From the NCBI RefSeq assembly GCF_004564375.1, contig NZ_CP038267.1:639501-703500 (forward strand): 64,000 nt of DNA. Direction: 5' to 3'. Shown piece by piece: positions 30,979-42,253 of the stretch. A program made the position numbers and the translations under genes. The notes under the pieces were generated by a model. That model made no database searches, had not been told where the DNA came from, and saw only the letters and a program-made list of their open reading frames with translations. The stretch is from Nocardioides euryhalodurans (GTDB lineage: Bacteria > Actinomycetota > Actinomycetes > Propionibacteriales > Nocardioidaceae). Each line of letters starts with the position of its first letter. Position 1 is the stretch's first letter.

Positions 30979-33630
30979 ATGGTCGCCGAGACCCGCCCCC
31001 CGGACGCTCCGGAGGGCGCCCGCCCCGACGTGCTCGGCTATCCCAGCCCCACGACGTCGCGCTACCTCGTCTTCGTGGCCGCACTGCTCGCATCGGGCCT
31101 GTTCGTGGGCAACTACGTCCACACCATGGTGTGGGGCGACTCGTGGCAGGAGACGGTGGCGGTCTGCCTCAACCGCACCAGCGGCCTCGAGACCTCCACC
31201 GACCTGGTCACGAGCAGCCGTGCCTTCAGCGCCTGCACCGCCGACGTCGAGCGCACCCGCGCCGCGGTGACGGCCCTGGGTGCGGTCACGGTCGCGGCCG
31301 CCGCCGTCGCCCTGATGTGGCTGGCACCACTGGTGGTCGTACGCCGGCGTCGACTGCGGCCGTTCCCGCCCGCGCTCGGGGGCGCGGCCGAACGGTTCGC
31401 CGCCCTGGCCGGTGCCGCCGGCGTCACGGCGCGCGTGGTCCCCGTGCTCGGCGCGACCGACCAGCGGGACGGCTTCACGTTCGGAGCACCCGGCCACTAC
31501 CGCGTGGCGCTTCCGCCCGCGGCGGCCGTGCGCTGGCGCGACCCGGCCGTCTTCGACCCCCTGGTGGCCCACGAGCTGGCGCACGTCCGGCACCGGGACG
31601 TCCCGCTCGCCTGGTTGACCCGCCTCGTGTGGTGGGCGCTGGCCCCGCTGCTGGCACTGCCCGTCGTCGTCGGCCTCGTGGTGCAGGACTACTCGATCCT
31701 GGGCAGCTACGTGTGGCGGGTCGGCCTGCTGGTCGTGGTCGTCGCGCTGCTCTCCAGCCAGCTCCTGCGCACCCGTGAGCACGACGCCGACCTGCGCGCC
31801 GCCCAGCTCCTCGACGGGCCCGACGCCGTCCTGGGGCTCGTACGCCGGCTGCGCCCGCACACCGGGTCGACGCTCGGCCGCCTGCTGGCGAAGCATCCCG
31901 ATCCCCCGAGAAGGGTGGCCGCCCTGGAGGCGCCCACCCTCGTCACCCGGACCGGACTGCTCGACGGCCTCACCGGCGGGTTCCTGTCCGCCGCCGCGCT
32001 ACCGCTCCTGGTGGCTGCCCTCACCCCTGCACTCGCCGGCTCCGGGCAGGTGGTCGTCGGCTACCTGCTCGCCGCTGCCCTCCTCGGCCCGATGCTGGCC
32101 GGCTCCGTCGGACTCGGCGTGTGGCGGGCGATCCTCTACGGGGTCCTCGAGGAGCGGCCCGTGTCGACGACGGGGGTGGCGGTCGGCACCGGCGTCGGGC
32201 TGGTCCTGGGCCAGGCGGTCTCGCTGCAGCAGGCGGGCATCGGGACGCTCACCGGGGTGGACGCCCCCGGCTGGCTGCTCGTCACCGGTTTGGCCGGCGG
32301 TGGCGCGGTGCTCGTCAGCGCGGGGCTCGCCCACCTGTGGGCCGACGCCGCCCCCCGCGTCCCGCGCGCCCGGCCGGCCTGGCTGGTCGCGCTGGTCGTG
32401 AACTCGCTGCTGTTCAGCACCGTGCTGTGGGCCTGCAGCGTCTTCCAGAGCGCCGTCGACCTCGGCGGCTGGGCGCTCGGGCGCGAGGCACTGATGTCGA
32501 CGCTGTCCCCCTGGTGGGCCGTCGCGGTCGTCGGGGTGCTGGCCGTCGCGGCGGCGGCTGCGATGGGCCTGCGCCCCGGCGGTCGCCCCGCCCCCCGCTG
32601 GCTGGTGGAGGGCGAGGCGACGGCGTGGCCCGAGGCGCCCTCGCTCGCGGTCCGGACGCTCCTGGTCGGCGCGCTGGCCGGCTCCGCGGCCGCCACGACG
32701 GTCGTGGCCTACCGGGTCGCCGCCGGCCCCGCGGCGAGCGACCAGGCCACGCTCCAGCGGTTCCTGGCCTACCAGTGGTCGGCCGCACTCAGTGCTGCGG
32801 CGGTGCTGGTGGCGCTGGTGCTCGCCGCACGGACCCGTGGCGCCGGTGCGGCGCTGCTGGGCGCCCCGGTGGCGGTGCTCTGCGCGCTCCTGGGCTTCAT
32901 GACCCTCAACACCGCCCTCGGCGGGCCGGTCGACGGCCGGCTGGCCGCCGAGTTCCTGCGTCCCGCGGCGGTGCTGGGGTTCTACGCGTGCCTGCTCACG
33001 GCTCCGGTCGCCGCGCTGGTCGCCTCGGCCGTACGTCGCCGCCGGCCGGACGCGTCACCGGCGCCCCGACCGCTCCCGCTGCTGGCGCTGGCGCTCTGCC
33101 TACCCCTGGCCCTGGCCGGGGGCGCGACGGCGGTCGCAGGACGTGACGTGCTGGTCGGCCCCGCGGATCCCGCCGGCCTGCTGACCGTGGCCGACCCCAC
33201 CGCCGATGAGCGGCCGGAGGCGCTCCGGACCGAGCTGGTCGCGTACGAGTCGGAGACCGTGCCGCAGCTGCTGGACACCTATGCCCGGGCCGCGGCTCAG
33301 GCCCAGCAGATCACGGCCGACCCGAACCTGGACGACACCACCCGCGCGGCCTCGATGGAGGCGCTGGTCGTGGCTCCGCTGGCCGATCTCTCCGAGCAGC
33401 TCGGTGAGGTCGCGCTCGGCGACGAGCGCCTCGTCGCGGCACACCGGGAGGCGCAGCTCGGGGTCGAGACAGCGATCACCCGGTTCCGGCTGTGGGGCGA
33501 CGCCGGACCCTCCCCCGACCAGGCCACGCTCGCCGAGCTGCGCTCCCTGCAGGTGCAGGAGGCGCAGCACTGGCAGCGCTGGTCCGACCAGCGGCAGGCC
33601 CTCCTCGACGAGGTCCTCGGGAGCTCCTGA
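30979..33630 (+). CDS. Large M48-type integral membrane metalloprotease
   Basis: An 883-residue polytopic protein. Two membrane helices (about 28-50 and 101-122) flank an outward loop, then a zinc protease core: HELAH at 198-202 and a third ligand candidate Glu267 in [15 protein letters not shown], the M48 (HtpX/Ste24) layout. About ten more helices follow to residue 690, and the last 170 residues form a soluble helical domain ([20 protein letters not shown] and onward). The protease part is normal M48, but the long membrane region and terminal domain are not found in HtpX. Substrate unknown; envelope protein quality control or signalling is inferred. Confidence 0.78.
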   Translation: MVAETRPPDAPEGARPDVLGYPSPTTSRYLVFVAALLASGLFVGNYVHTMVWGDSWQETVAVCLNRTSGLETSTDLVTSSRAFSACTADVERTRAAVTALGAVTVAAAAVALMWLAPLVVVRRRRLRPFPPALGGAAERFAALAGAAGVTARVVPVLGATDQRDGFTFGAPGHYRVALPPAAAVRWRDPAVFDPLVAHELAHVRHRDVPLAWLTRLVWWALAPLLALPVVVGLVVQDYSILGSYVWRVGLLVVVVALLSSQLLRTREHDADLRAAQLLDGPDAVLGLVRRLRPHTGSTLGRLLAKHPDPPRRVAALEAPTLVTRTGLLDGLTGGFLSAAALPLLVAALTPALAGSGQVVVGYLLAAALLGPMLAGSVGLGVWRAILYGVLEERPVSTTGVAVGTGVGLVLGQAVSLQQAGIGTLTGVDAPGWLLVTGLAGGGAVLVSAGLAHLWADAAPRVPRARPAWLVALVVNSLLFSTVLWACSVFQSAVDLGGWALGREALMSTLSPWWAVAVVGVLAVAAAAAMGLRPGGRPAPRWLVEGEATAWPEAPSLAVRTLLVGALAGSAAATTVVAYRVAAGPAASDQATLQRFLAYQWSAALSAAAVLVALVLAARTRGAGAALLGAPVAVLCALLGFMTLNTALGGPVDGRLAAEFLRPAAVLGFYACLLTAPVAALVASAVRRRRPDASPAPRPLPLLALALCLPLALAGGATAVAGRDVLVGPADPAGLLTVADPTADERPEALRTELVAYESETVPQLLDTYARAAAQAQQITADPNLDDTTRAASMEALVVAPLADLSEQLGEVALGDERLVAAHREAQLGVETAITRFRLWGDAGPSPDQATLAELRSLQVQEAQHWQRWSDQRQALLDEVLGSS

Positions 33631-33638
33631 GGCCGTCC

Positions 33639-35414
33639 TCAGCCCTCGGCGCCAGCCTCGCGGGGAGCGGGCTCGGCGTCCACACCGGCCTCCTTGCGCT
33701 GCTCGGGCGTGATCGCCGCCGGCGCCGCGGTCAGCGGGTCGAACCCGCCGCCGGACTTGGGGAAGGCGATGACGTCGCGGATCGAGTCGGTGCCGGCGAG
33801 CAGCGCCACGATCCGGTCCCACCCGAAGGCGATGCCGCCGTGCGGCGGGGCGCCGTACTTGAAGGCGTCGAGCAGGAAGCCGAACTTCTCCTGCGCCTCG
33901 TCGGCACCCAGGCCCATGACCTCGAAGACCCGCTTCTGCACGTCCTCGCGGTGAATACGGATCGACCCGCCGCCGATCTCGTTGCCGTTGCAGACGATGT
34001 CGTAGGCCCAGGCGAGCGCCTCGCCCGGCTGGGAGTCGAAGGTCTCGACGTCCTGCGGCGAGGTGAACGCGTGGTGCACCGCCGTCCAGGCACCGCTGCC
34101 CACGGCCACGTCCCCGGCAGCGGTGGCGTCACCCGTCGGCTCGAAGAGCGGCGCGTCGACGACCCACACGAACGACCAGGCGCTCTCGTCGATCAGGCCG
34201 CAGCGCCGACCGATCTCCAGCCGCGCCGCCCCGAGCAGGGCCCGGCTCGACTTCACGGCGCCGGCACCGAAGAAGATGCAGTCGCCGGGCTGCGCCCCCA
34301 CGTGGGCGGCGATCCCGGCCTTCTCCTCGTCGGTGATGTTCTTGGCGACGGGCCCGGTGAGCTCGCCGTCCTCCTGCACCAGGACGTACGCCAGCCCGCG
34401 CGCGCCGCGCTGCTTGGCCCACTCCTGCCAGGCGTCGAGCTGCTTGCGGGGCTGCGACGCCCCGCCCGGCATCACGACGGCGCCGACGTAGTCGGCCTGG
34501 AAGACCCGGAACGGGGTGTTCGCGAAGTACGCCGTGCAGTCGACGAGCTCCTGGCCCATCCGCAGGTCGGGCTTGTCCGAGCCGTAGCGGGCCATCGAGT
34601 CGGCGTAGGTGATCCGCGGGATCGGGGTGGTGATCTCGTGGCCGGCGAGCCGCCACAGCGCGGTCAAGATCTCCTCGGACAGCGCGATCACGTCGTCCTG
34701 CTCGACGAAGCTCATCTCGATGTCGAGCTGGGTGAACTCCGGCTGACGGTCGGCCCGGAAGTCCTCGTCGCGGTAGCAGCGGGCGATCTGGAAGTAGCGC
34801 TCCATGCCGGCCACCATGAGCAGCTGCTTGAACAGCTGCGGGCTCTGCGGGAGGGCGTACCAGCTGCCGGGCTGCAGCCGTGCCGGCACCAGGAAGTCGC
34901 GCGCGCCCTCGGGGGTCGAGCGCGTCAGCGTCGGGGTCTCGATCTCGACGAAGCCGTGGCCGTCGAGGACGTCCCGCGCGGCCTTGTTGACCTTGCTCCG
35001 GAGCCGGAGCGCAGCGGCAGGGCCGGGGCGACGCAGGTCGAGGTAGCGGTGCTTGAGCCGCGCCTCCTCCCCCACCTCCACGTGCTCGTCGATGGGGAAC
35101 GGCAGCGCCGCCGCCGCGCTGAGCACCTCGACGTCGGTGGCGACGACCTCGATCTCGCCGGTGGGGATGTTGGGGTTGGCGTTGCCCTCGGGGCGCTTGC
35201 CGACCTCCCCGGTGACCTTGAGGCAGAACTCGCTGCGCAGGCTGTGGGCGACGGCCTCGTCGCGCACGACGACCTGCACCACGCCGCTGGCCTCACGGAG
35301 GTCCAGGAACGCGACGCCGCCGTGGTCGCGGCGGCGCGCGACCCAGCCGGCCAGGGTGACGGTCTCTCCGACGTTGGCGGCACTCAACGTGCCGGCGTCG
35401 TGGGTGCGGATCAC
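33639..35414 (-). CDS. aspS: Aspartyl-tRNA synthetase
   Basis: A 591-residue bacterial-type AspRS: N-terminal OB-fold ([20 protein letters not shown]), motif 2 [20 protein letters not shown], the large GAD insertion and motif 3 [18 protein letters not shown] start overlaps the hisS stop by GTGA; the frame open upstream is shadow of hisS. Whether it also charges tRNA-Asn cannot be told here. Confidence 0.97.
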   Translation of the reverse strand: MIRTHDAGTLSAANVGETVTLAGWVARRRDHGGVAFLDLREASGVVQVVVRDEAVAHSLRSEFCLKVTGEVGKRPEGNANPNIPTGEIEVVATDVEVLSAAAALPFPIDEHVEVGEEARLKHRYLDLRRPGPAAALRLRSKVNKAARDVLDGHGFVEIETPTLTRSTPEGARDFLVPARLQPGSWYALPQSPQLFKQLLMVAGMERYFQIARCYRDEDFRADRQPEFTQLDIEMSFVEQDDVIALSEEILTALWRLAGHEITTPIPRITYADSMARYGSDKPDLRMGQELVDCTAYFANTPFRVFQADYVGAVVMPGGASQPRKQLDAWQEWAKQRGARGLAYVLVQEDGELTGPVAKNITDEEKAGIAAHVGAQPGDCIFFGAGAVKSSRALLGAARLEIGRRCGLIDESAWSFVWVVDAPLFEPTGDATAAGDVAVGSGAWTAVHHAFTSPQDVETFDSQPGEALAWAYDIVCNGNEIGGGSIRIHREDVQKRVFEVMGLGADEAQEKFGFLLDAFKYGAPPHGGIAFGWDRIVALLAGTDSIRDVIAFPKSGGGFDPLTAAPAAITPEQRKEAGVDAEPAPREAGAEG

Positions 35415-36763
35415 TGCTGCTCCTCGGTGGTGACGATGGTCGGACGGAGGTCCTCGGCCGGGGGTGACCAGGTGTCGGGATCGGCGGCGACCTGGTCGCC
35501 ACTGCGGATGTCCTTCACCTCGTGGCCCTCTCCCCCGGCCACGGGGAGGAACCAGACGTAGGGGATGCCGCGCCGCTCGGCGAAGCGGATCTGCTTGCCG
35601 AACTTCTGCGGCGCCGGGGCGACCTCGCAGGGGATGCCGCGGGCCCGCAGCGAGCGGGCGACGGACTCGCTCGCGGGACGCGCGTCCTCGTCGGTGAGCG
35701 CCACCAGCACGGCGCTCGGGACCGGCCGGCTCCCGGAGAGCACGCCGTCGGCGATCAGCGGGACGAGCGTGCGGGAGACGCCGAACGACACGCCCACTCC
35801 CGGGTACGTCGTCCTGCCGTCGCTCGCGAGAGCGTCGTACCGGCCCCCGCCGCCGACGGACTTCAGCCGCTCGTAACCGCTCATGAAGATCTCGACCACG
35901 GTGCCCGTGTAGTAGTCCAGCCCGCGCGCGATCCGCAGGTTCGCCTCGACGCTCACACCACCGTGGGCTCCGGCGGCGCACCCCTCGACGACGGCGGCCA
36001 GCTCGGCCAGGCCCTCGTCGAGCAGCTCGTCCTCGACGCCCAGCGCCCGGACCCGCTCCACGAACGAGGTGTCGGGGACCCGGATGGTCGCCAGGTCCAG
36101 GCAGCGCTGCGCCTGCTCGGGCGTGGCCCCGACCCGCTCGACGAGCTGGGTGGCGACCTCCTCGGCCGGCAGCTTGTCGAGCTTGTCGATGACCCGGATC
36201 GCCTCGGTGACGTCGGCGATGCCGAGACCGCGGTAGAAGCCCTGGATCAGCTTGCGGTTGTTGAACTGGAAGGAGACCGGCGGCAGCGGCAGCGCGGCCA
36301 GCGCCGCCACCATCACGCCCATCACCTCGACGTCGTGGTGGAAGGGCAGCACGTCACGGCCGACGATGTCGACGTCGGCCTGCGTGAACTGGCGGTAGCG
36401 ACCCTCCTGCGGGCGCTCGCCGCGCCAGGCCGGCTGGACCTGGAACCGGCGGAACGGGAACTCGAGGTGACCCGCGTGCTCCAGCACGTAGCGGGCGAAG
36501 GGCACCGTGAGGTCGAAGTGGAGGCCCAGACCGGTGTCGTCGCCCGCGTCCTCGGCCTGGAGCCGTCGCAGGACGTAGATCTCCTTGTCGATCTCGCCGC
36601 CCTTGGCGAGCCGGTCGAGCGGCTCCACGACCCGGGTCTCGATGTTGGCGAAACCGTGCAGCTCGAAGGTGCGCGAGAGCGAGGCGATCACCTCGCGCTC
36701 GACGGCGCGCTGCGAGGGCAGCAGCTCGGGGAACCCGCTCAGCGGGCTGATCCTGGTGGCCAT
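35411..36763 (-). CDS. hisS: Histidyl-tRNA synthetase
   Basis: A 450-residue class IIa synthetase. Motif 2 is [19 protein letters not shown], the histidine-A region [17 protein letters not shown], and GGGGRYDAL follows. The anticodon-binding domain closes the protein ([19 protein letters not shown]). It lies 7 nt after the metallo-hydrolase gene, an order common in Actinobacteria. Confidence 0.96.
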   Translation of the reverse strand: MATRISPLSGFPELLPSQRAVEREVIASLSRTFELHGFANIETRVVEPLDRLAKGGEIDKEIYVLRRLQAEDAGDDTGLGLHFDLTVPFARYVLEHAGHLEFPFRRFQVQPAWRGERPQEGRYRQFTQADVDIVGRDVLPFHHDVEVMGVMVAALAALPLPPVSFQFNNRKLIQGFYRGLGIADVTEAIRVIDKLDKLPAEEVATQLVERVGATPEQAQRCLDLATIRVPDTSFVERVRALGVEDELLDEGLAELAAVVEGCAAGAHGGVSVEANLRIARGLDYYTGTVVEIFMSGYERLKSVGGGGRYDALASDGRTTYPGVGVSFGVSRTLVPLIADGVLSGSRPVPSAVLVALTDEDARPASESVARSLRARGIPCEVAPAPQKFGKQIRFAERRGIPYVWFLPVAGGEGHEVKDIRSGDQVAADPDTWSPPAEDLRPTIVTTEEQQ

Positions 36764-36770
36764 GCGTGCG

Positions 36771-37490
36771 TCACAGTCCTCGGGTGACTCGTCCCGCCTC
36801 GCCGCTGTCGGCGAGCTCGAGGAGGTAGGGGTTGGTGGTCCGCTCGCGCCCGATCGAGGTCTGCTCCCCGTGCCCGGGCAGCACGACGACGTCGTCGGCC
36901 AGCGGCAGCACCTTGTCGCGCAGGCTGCGCAGCATCGTCGGGTGGTCGCCGCCGGGCAGGTCGGTACGCCCGATCGACCCCGCGAAGAGCAGGTCGCCGG
37001 AGAACAGCACCTGCGACACCTCGCCGTCGTAGGGCATCCGGAAGGTGACCGAGCCCTCGGTGTGGCCGGGGGTGTGGTCGACGGTGAAGGTCACGCCGGC
37101 GAGCTCCAGCGTGCTGGCGTCGTCGAGCGTGCGGACGTCGTCGGGCTCCAGCCACTGGTGCTCGGCCCCACCGAGCAGCTGCGGCATCATCGCCCGCGTG
37201 TCGTCGCTCATGCCGGCCAGCGGGTCGGTGAGCAGGTGCCGGTCGCGCGAGTGGATCCACGCGGTCGCGTCGTAGGCGCCGGAGACGGGGGTGACGCACC
37301 AGATGTGGTCGAGGTGGCCGTGGGTCGCCACCACCGCCACCGGCTTGAGGCCGTGCTCGCGCACGACCTGGGCGACCCCCTCGGCGGCGTCCTTGCCGGG
37401 GTCGACCACGACGCACTCCTGGCCTGCGCCGGTGGCCACGACGTAGCAGTTGGTGCCCCACGGACCTGCGGGGAAGCCGGCGATGAACAC
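36771..37490 (-). CDS. Metallo-beta-lactamase-fold hydrolase (glyoxalase II-like)
   Basis: A 239-residue hydrolase with THGHLDH (His57, His59, Asp61, His62), a third-histidine motif DHTPGHTEGSV, FSGDLLFAGSIGR and LPGHGEQT. This is the compact glyoxalase II-like group without the C-terminal substrate domain; thioester hydrolysis is likely but the substrate is unknown. GTG start lies 6 nt after a TAGTGT box, so it is probably leaderless. Co-transcribed with hisS and aspS. Confidence 0.88.
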   Translation of the reverse strand: MFIAGFPAGPWGTNCYVVATGAGQECVVVDPGKDAAEGVAQVVREHGLKPVAVVATHGHLDHIWCVTPVSGAYDATAWIHSRDRHLLTDPLAGMSDDTRAMMPQLLGGAEHQWLEPDDVRTLDDASTLELAGVTFTVDHTPGHTEGSVTFRMPYDGEVSQVLFSGDLLFAGSIGRTDLPGGDHPTMLRSLRDKVLPLADDVVVLPGHGEQTSIGRERTTNPYLLELADSGEAGRVTRGL

Positions 37491-37496
37491 CCCCGC

Positions 37497-37502
37497 ACAC
37501 TA
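37497..37502 (-). promoter_or_regulatory. Leaderless -10 box (TAGTGT) for the hydrolase-hisS-aspS operon
   Basis: TAGTGT on the minus strand, 6 nt before the GTG at 37490. Confidence 0.6.
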
Positions 37503-37546
37503 TCGAGCAGGGTGGAGCGGCGACGCATCGGCGTCCGGCGCGTGAC

Positions 37547-37552
37547 TAGCAT
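37547..37552 (+). promoter_or_regulatory. -10 box (TAGCAT) for the DUF349 gene
   Basis: TAGCAT 54 nt before the GTG at 37606, which also has a Shine-Dalgarno (AGAGGAA). This is a leadered promoter, divergent from the hydrolase-hisS-aspS promoter 45 bp away. No good -35 is seen. Confidence 0.45.
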
Positions 37553-37605
37553 GGGGGCTTGCGCCCGGAGATCACACGGATCGAACTGAACGAAGAGGAA
37601 CTCAC

Positions 37606-38835
37606 GTGACCAGCCACGAGTGGGGACGAGTCGCCGAGGACGGCACGGTCTACGTCAGGACCGCTGACGGCGAACGTGCCGTCGGCCAGTATCCCGAGGG
37701 CTCTCCCGAGGACGCCCTGGCGTTCTACACCCGGCGCTACGACGCGCTCGCCCTCGAGGTCCAGCTGCTCGAGCAGCGGGTCAACGCCGGCGTGCTGTCA
37801 CCCGACGAGGCGGTCGAGGCGATCAAGACCGTCCGCGGCCAGGTCGTCGAGGCGAACGCCGTGGGTGACCTCGGCTCGCTCTCGGGGCGACTCGACGCCC
37901 TCTCCCCCGTGCTGGCGAGCCAGCGCAAGGCGCGCAAGGAGGAGAAGGCCCAGAAGGCCGCCGAGTCCAGGGACGCCAAGGAGGGCATCGCCGCCGAGGC
38001 GGAGAGGATCGCCGAGGGCAACGACTGGCGCAACGGCGCCAACAAGCTGCGCGACCTGCTCGACCAGTGGAAGGCGCTGCCCCGCATCGACCGGGCCTCC
38101 GACGACGCGCTGTGGCGGCGGTTCTCGTCCGCGCGCACGACGTACACCCGGCGCCGCAAGGCGCACTTCGCCGAGCAGAGCGAGAAGCGCGAGTCCGCCC
38201 GGGTCGTCAAGGAGCGGCTGGCGACCCAGGCCGAGGCGCTCGCGGACTCGACCGACTGGGGTGGGACCGCGGGAGCCTTCCGCGACCTGATGCGCCAGTG
38301 GAAGGCCGCCGGACCCGCCCCCCGCGACGTGGACGAACGGCTCTGGCAGCGCTTCCGGGGCGCGCAGGACACCTTCTTCGGTGCCCGCGACGCCGCGCAG
38401 GCCGAGCAGGACCAGGAGTTCGCAGCCAACGCGGAGGTCAAGGAGGCGCTGCTCGTCGAGGCCGAGGCGCTGCTGCCGGTGACCGACCTCGCCGCGGCCA
38501 AGCGCGGGCTGCGCGACATCGCCGAGCGCTGGGAGGCCGCCGGCAAGGTTCCGCGGGACCGCATCAAGGAGCTCGAGGGCCGGATGCGCAAGGTGGAGCA
38601 GGAGATCCGCTCCGTCGAGGAGGAGCAGTGGCGGCGCACGGACCCGGAGAAGTCGGCCCGTGCCGACGACATGGTCTCCAAGCTGGAGTCCGCGATCGCC
38701 GACATCCAGGCCGAGCTCGACGCCGCCCGCGCGGCGGGCAACGAGAAGCTGGTCAAGGACCTCGAGGAGAACCTCGCCTCGCGCCAGTCGTTCCTCGACA
38801 TGGCCCGGCGGGCCTCGGCGGACTTCTCCGGCTGA
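37606..38835 (+). CDS. DUF349 helical-repeat protein
   Basis: A 409-residue mostly helical protein with three DUF349 repeats: GNDWRNGANKLRDLLDQWKA (about 135-155), TDWGGTAGAFRDLMRQWKAAG (about 215-235) and TDLAAAKRGLRDIAERWEAAGK (about 287-308), each with the Trp-Lys/Trp-Glu motif. The C-terminus is a coiled coil (DDMVSKLESAIADIQAELDA). The family is widespread next to rel in Actinobacteria; its biochemical role is unknown. GTG start with AGAGGAACTC upstream. Confidence 0.88.
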   Translation: MTSHEWGRVAEDGTVYVRTADGERAVGQYPEGSPEDALAFYTRRYDALALEVQLLEQRVNAGVLSPDEAVEAIKTVRGQVVEANAVGDLGSLSGRLDALSPVLASQRKARKEEKAQKAAESRDAKEGIAAEAERIAEGNDWRNGANKLRDLLDQWKALPRIDRASDDALWRRFSSARTTYTRRRKAHFAEQSEKRESARVVKERLATQAEALADSTDWGGTAGAFRDLMRQWKAAGPAPRDVDERLWQRFRGAQDTFFGARDAAQAEQDQEFAANAEVKEALLVEAEALLPVTDLAAAKRGLRDIAERWEAAGKVPRDRIKELEGRMRKVEQEIRSVEEEQWRRTDPEKSARADDMVSKLESAIADIQAELDAARAAGNEKLVKDLEENLASRQSFLDMARRASADFSG

Positions 38836-38842
38836 CCCGACC

Positions 38843-38877
38843 GGCGGTACGCCGGCACCCCGCGCCGCCGTACCGCC
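38843..38877. terminator. Bidirectional hairpin between the DUF349 gene and rel
   Basis: A 14-bp stem with one mismatch (arms 38843-38856 and 38864-38877, GGCGGTACGCCGGC against GCCGCCGTACCGCC) and a 7-nt loop, 7 nt after the DUF349 stop. It lies between convergent genes. No T-run follows, as usual for high-GC terminators. Confidence 0.7.
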
Positions 38878-38986
38878 CGCCCCCACGTCAGTGGTCGAGC
38901 ACTCCTGACCCTAGGGAGCCGGGACCGGTGCGCGGTGCGGAACGACGCAGGTGTGGCCGATCGGCGGTGGTGCCCACCCGGAGGGG

Positions 38987-41263
38987 CTACTGGGTGACGC
39001 GGTAGGCGTCGAAGACGCCCGGCACGGAGCGCACCGCGCGGAGCACATTGTCGAGGTGCTTGGACTCCGCCATCTCGAAGCTGAAGCGGCTCTTGGCGAC
39101 CCGGTCACGCGTGGTCGTGAGCTGGGCGCTCAGGATGTTCACGTGGGCGTCGGAGAGCGCCATGGTGATGTCGGAGAGCAGCCGGGCGCGGTCGAGCGCC
39201 TCCACCTGGATGTTGACCAGGAACATCGACTGCCCGGTGGGGGCCCACTCCACGTCCTGCAGCCGCTCGGGCTGGCTCAGCAGGCTGGCGGCGTTGGTGC
39301 AGTCCTTGCGGTGGACCGACACCCCGCCACCCTTGGTGACGAAGCCGAGTATGTCGTCGGGCGGGACCGGCGTGCAGCACTTCGCGAGCTTCACCCACAC
39401 CTCGGCGGCGCCGCGCACGATCACGCCGGCGTCACCGGGAGCCGCGGTGCTGCGGGAGCGACCCGTGATGGTCACGGCCTCCGAGAGGTCCTCGGCGGCC
39501 CCGTCGTCGCCGCCGTGCAGGTCGATGACCTTGCGGACCACGGCCTGGGCGCTGAGGTTGCCCTCGCCGACCGCGGCGTAGAGCGCCGTCACGTCGGCCA
39601 GCTTGAAGTGGATGGCCGCCAGGGTCAGCGTCTCGTGGGAGAGCAGCCGCTTGAGCGGCAGGCCCTCCTTGCGGACCAGCTTGGCGATCTGGTCCTTGCC
39701 GGTCTCGATCGCCTCCTCGCGCCGCTCCTTGGTGAACCACTGGCGGATCTTGGAGCGCGCCCGCGGGGACTTCACGAAGGTCAGCCAGTCGCGTGAGGGC
39801 GCGGCCGTGGGCGACTTGGAGGTGAAGACCTCGACGACGTCGCTGTTCTCGAGCGTGGACTCCAACGGCACGAGCCTGCCGTTGACCCGTGCGCCGATGG
39901 TGTGGTGGCCGACCTCGGTGTGGACGGCGTACGCGAAGTCGACCGGGGTGGCCCCGGTCGGGAGCGCGACGACGTCGCCGCGCGGCGTGAAGACGTAGAC
40001 CTCGGCGCGGTTGATCTCGAAGCGCAGGGACTCCAGGAACTCCCCCGGGTCCTCGACGTCGTTCTGCCAGTCGAGCAGCTGCCGCATCCACACCATGTCG
40101 TCGACGTCGCCCGCGCGGTCGGTGTCGACGCCGTTGCGGCCGTCCTCCTTGTACTTCCAGTGCGCGGCGACGCCGTACTCGGCGCGACGGTGCATCGCGA
40201 AGGTCCGGATCTGCAGCTCGACCGGCTTGCCCTGCGGCCCGATGACGGTCGTGTGGAGCGACTGGTACATGTTGAACTTCGGCATCGCGACGTAGTCCTT
40301 GAACCGGCCCAGGACCGGGTTCCAGCGCGAGTGGAGGACGCCGAGGGCGGAGTAGCAGTCGCGGTCGTCCTCGACGAGGATCCGGATGCCGACGAGGTCG
40401 TAGATGTCGGAGAACTCCCGGCCACCCACGATCATCTTCTGGTAGATCGAGTAGTAGTGCTTCGGCCGTCCGGTGACCTTGGCCTTGACCTTGGCGTCCT
40501 TGAGGTCCTTCTCGACCTGGGCGATCACCTGGCCGAGGAACTGGCCACGCGAGGGGGCGCGCTCGGCGACCAGCCGCACGATCTCGTCGTAGATCTTGGG
40601 GTGGAGGGTGGCGAAGGCCAGGTCCTCGAGCTCCCACTTGATGGTGTTCATGCCCAGCCGGTGGGCCAGCGGGGCGTAGATGTCGAGGGTCTCCCGGGCG
40701 GTCCGCTCCTGGGAGTCGCGCTTGACGTAGCGCAGCGTCCGCATGTTGTGGAGCCGGTCGGCGAGCTTGATGACCAGCACCCGGATGTCGCGCGACATCG
40801 CGACGATCATCTTGCGGATCGTCTCGGCCTGGGCCGAGTCGCCGTACTTCACCTTGTCGAGCTTGGTGACGCCGTCGACGAGCAGCGCCACCTCCTCGCC
40901 GAAGTCGGACGTCAGCTCCGCGAGCGTGTACGGGGTGTCCTCGACCGTGTCGTGGAGCAGGGCCGCCACCAGGGTGGGCTCGGTCATGCCCATGTCGGCG
41001 AGGATCGTCGTCACCGCCAGCGGATGGGTGATGTAGGGGTCACCGCTCTTGCGGGTCTGCGTCGCGTGCAGCCGCTCGGCCGTGAGGTAGGCACGCTCGA
41101 GCAGTGCGAGGTCGGCCTTCGGGTGGTTGGTGCGGACCGCGCGGAACAGCGGCTCCAGGACCGGGTTCTGCGGTTGGCTCCGCGTCCCCATCCGGGCCAG
41201 CCGGGAGCGCATGCTGCGGGCGGTCGTGACCGGTTCGACGGCCGTGGTCCGCTCCTCGCTCAT
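38987..41263 (-). CDS. rel: Bifunctional (p)ppGpp synthetase/hydrolase
   Basis: A 758-residue Rel protein. The HD hydrolase domain has [10 protein letters not shown] and [12 protein letters not shown], the synthetase domain [12 protein letters not shown] and [14 protein letters not shown], then TGS ([20 protein letters not shown]), a CC/zinc-finger region [21 protein letters not shown] and a C-terminal ACT domain. Both activities look intact. A TAGACT box 6 nt before the ATG suggests a leaderless mRNA. It controls the stringent response. Confidence 0.96.
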   Translation of the reverse strand: MSEERTTAVEPVTTARSMRSRLARMGTRSQPQNPVLEPLFRAVRTNHPKADLALLERAYLTAERLHATQTRKSGDPYITHPLAVTTILADMGMTEPTLVAALLHDTVEDTPYTLAELTSDFGEEVALLVDGVTKLDKVKYGDSAQAETIRKMIVAMSRDIRVLVIKLADRLHNMRTLRYVKRDSQERTARETLDIYAPLAHRLGMNTIKWELEDLAFATLHPKIYDEIVRLVAERAPSRGQFLGQVIAQVEKDLKDAKVKAKVTGRPKHYYSIYQKMIVGGREFSDIYDLVGIRILVEDDRDCYSALGVLHSRWNPVLGRFKDYVAMPKFNMYQSLHTTVIGPQGKPVELQIRTFAMHRRAEYGVAAHWKYKEDGRNGVDTDRAGDVDDMVWMRQLLDWQNDVEDPGEFLESLRFEINRAEVYVFTPRGDVVALPTGATPVDFAYAVHTEVGHHTIGARVNGRLVPLESTLENSDVVEVFTSKSPTAAPSRDWLTFVKSPRARSKIRQWFTKERREEAIETGKDQIAKLVRKEGLPLKRLLSHETLTLAAIHFKLADVTALYAAVGEGNLSAQAVVRKVIDLHGGDDGAAEDLSEAVTITGRSRSTAAPGDAGVIVRGAAEVWVKLAKCCTPVPPDDILGFVTKGGGVSVHRKDCTNAASLLSQPERLQDVEWAPTGQSMFLVNIQVEALDRARLLSDITMALSDAHVNILSAQLTTTRDRVAKSRFSFEMAESKHLDNVLRAVRSVPGVFDAYRVTQ

Positions 41264-41269
41264 CTGGTC

Positions 41270-41275
41270 AGTCTA
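41270..41275 (-). promoter_or_regulatory. Leaderless -10 box (TAGACT) for rel
   Basis: TAGACT on the minus strand, 6 nt (GACCAG) before the ATG at 41263. The box lies in the 30-nt gap after apt. Confidence 0.65.
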
Positions 41276-41293
41276 CGGCCGGGGGCGAGGCCC

Positions 41294-41854
41294 TCAGACC
41301 GTCATCAGGCTCGTCACCGGCAGGTCGCCGACGAGGCTGCGTCCGTCGAGGAAACCGAGCTCCATGAGGACCGCCACCCCGACGGGTACGCCGCCGCAGC
41401 GCTCGACCAGCTCGGCGGTCGCGCGGACGGTGCCGCCGGTGGCGAGGACGTCGTCGACGAGCAGCACCCGCTCCCCGGGCTCGATGGCGTCACGGTGCAG
41501 CTCGAGGGTCGCCTCGCCGTACTCGAGGGCGTAGGAGACCGCGTGGGTCTCCCGCGGCAGCTTGCCGGCCTTGCGGACCGGGACGAAGCCGCAGCGCAGC
41601 GACAGCGCGACCGGGGCGGCGAGGATGAAGCCGCGCGCCTCCATGCCGATGACCTTGTCGACGACCGGTGCGCCGGCGCCGTCGCGCCCGTGGGAGGCGA
41701 GCGCCTCGATGACCGCGACGAAGCCGTCGTGGTCGGCCAGCAGGGGGCTGATGTCCTTGAAGACGATCCCCGGCTCGGGGAAGTCCGGGACGTCGACGAC
41801 CAGCCGCTGCAGGGCCTCGGTCGCCCGCGCGGTCGCCGGGCTGGTCTCCGGCAC
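41294..41854 (-). CDS. apt: Adenine phosphoribosyltransferase
   Basis: A 186-residue type I phosphoribosyltransferase salvaging adenine to AMP. FPEPGIVFKDISPLLAD, GMEARGFILAAPVAL and the PRPP loop VLLVDDVLATGGTVRA are diagnostic. The GTG start at 41854 comes 5 nt after the yajC stop; the longer frame above it is shadow of yajC. The order ruvB-yajC-apt-rel lacks secD and secF, which usually stand between yajC and apt. Confidence 0.94.
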   Translation of the reverse strand: MPETSPATARATEALQRLVVDVPDFPEPGIVFKDISPLLADHDGFVAVIEALASHGRDGAGAPVVDKVIGMEARGFILAAPVALSLRCGFVPVRKAGKLPRETHAVSYALEYGEATLELHRDAIEPGERVLLVDDVLATGGTVRATAELVERCGGVPVGVAVLMELGFLDGRSLVGDLPVTSLMTV

Positions 41855-41859
41855 GGGGC

Positions 41860-42156
41860 TCAGGCCTCCGTCGTCGCGGGCGGGGTCTCCGGCTCGGCCG
41901 GCGGGACCACGTTGGCCACCGCGCCGCGCACGACGTGGACCGAGACGCCGTCGCTGATCCGCAGCGTGACCCGCTCGTCGTCGAGGGCCTCGACGACGCC
42001 GAAGATGCCGGAGGTCAGCATCACCTCGTTGCCCACGGTGAGCGAGGACTGGAGCGCGACGAGCGCCTTCTGCCGCTTCGACTGGGGCCGGATGATGAGG
42101 AACCAGAACAGCAGGGCGATACCGACGATGGGCAGGAGCGAGACGAGCTCGTTCAC
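41860..42156 (-). CDS. yajC: Preprotein translocase subunit YajC
   Basis: A 98-residue protein with one N-terminal membrane helix (LLPIVGIALLFWFLII) followed by RPQSKRQKALVALQSSLTVG, the YajC signature, and a short acidic tail. YajC assists the SecYEG-SecDF complex. GTG at 42156 was chosen for its AGAGG Shine-Dalgarno; a GTG 6 codons earlier is possible. secDF is not next to it. Confidence 0.92.
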   Translation of the reverse strand: MNELVSLLPIVGIALLFWFLIIRPQSKRQKALVALQSSLTVGNEVMLTSGIFGVVEALDDERVTLRISDGVSVHVVRGAVANVVPPAEPETPPATTEA

Positions 42157-42253
42157 GGGACAACAACCTCTCACACACGATCAGGGGACACGGCCGCGCA
42201 CAGGGGCTGCCGCCGAGGCTGAAGTGTAACGACCGCCAGGCGGCGGCCGGTCA

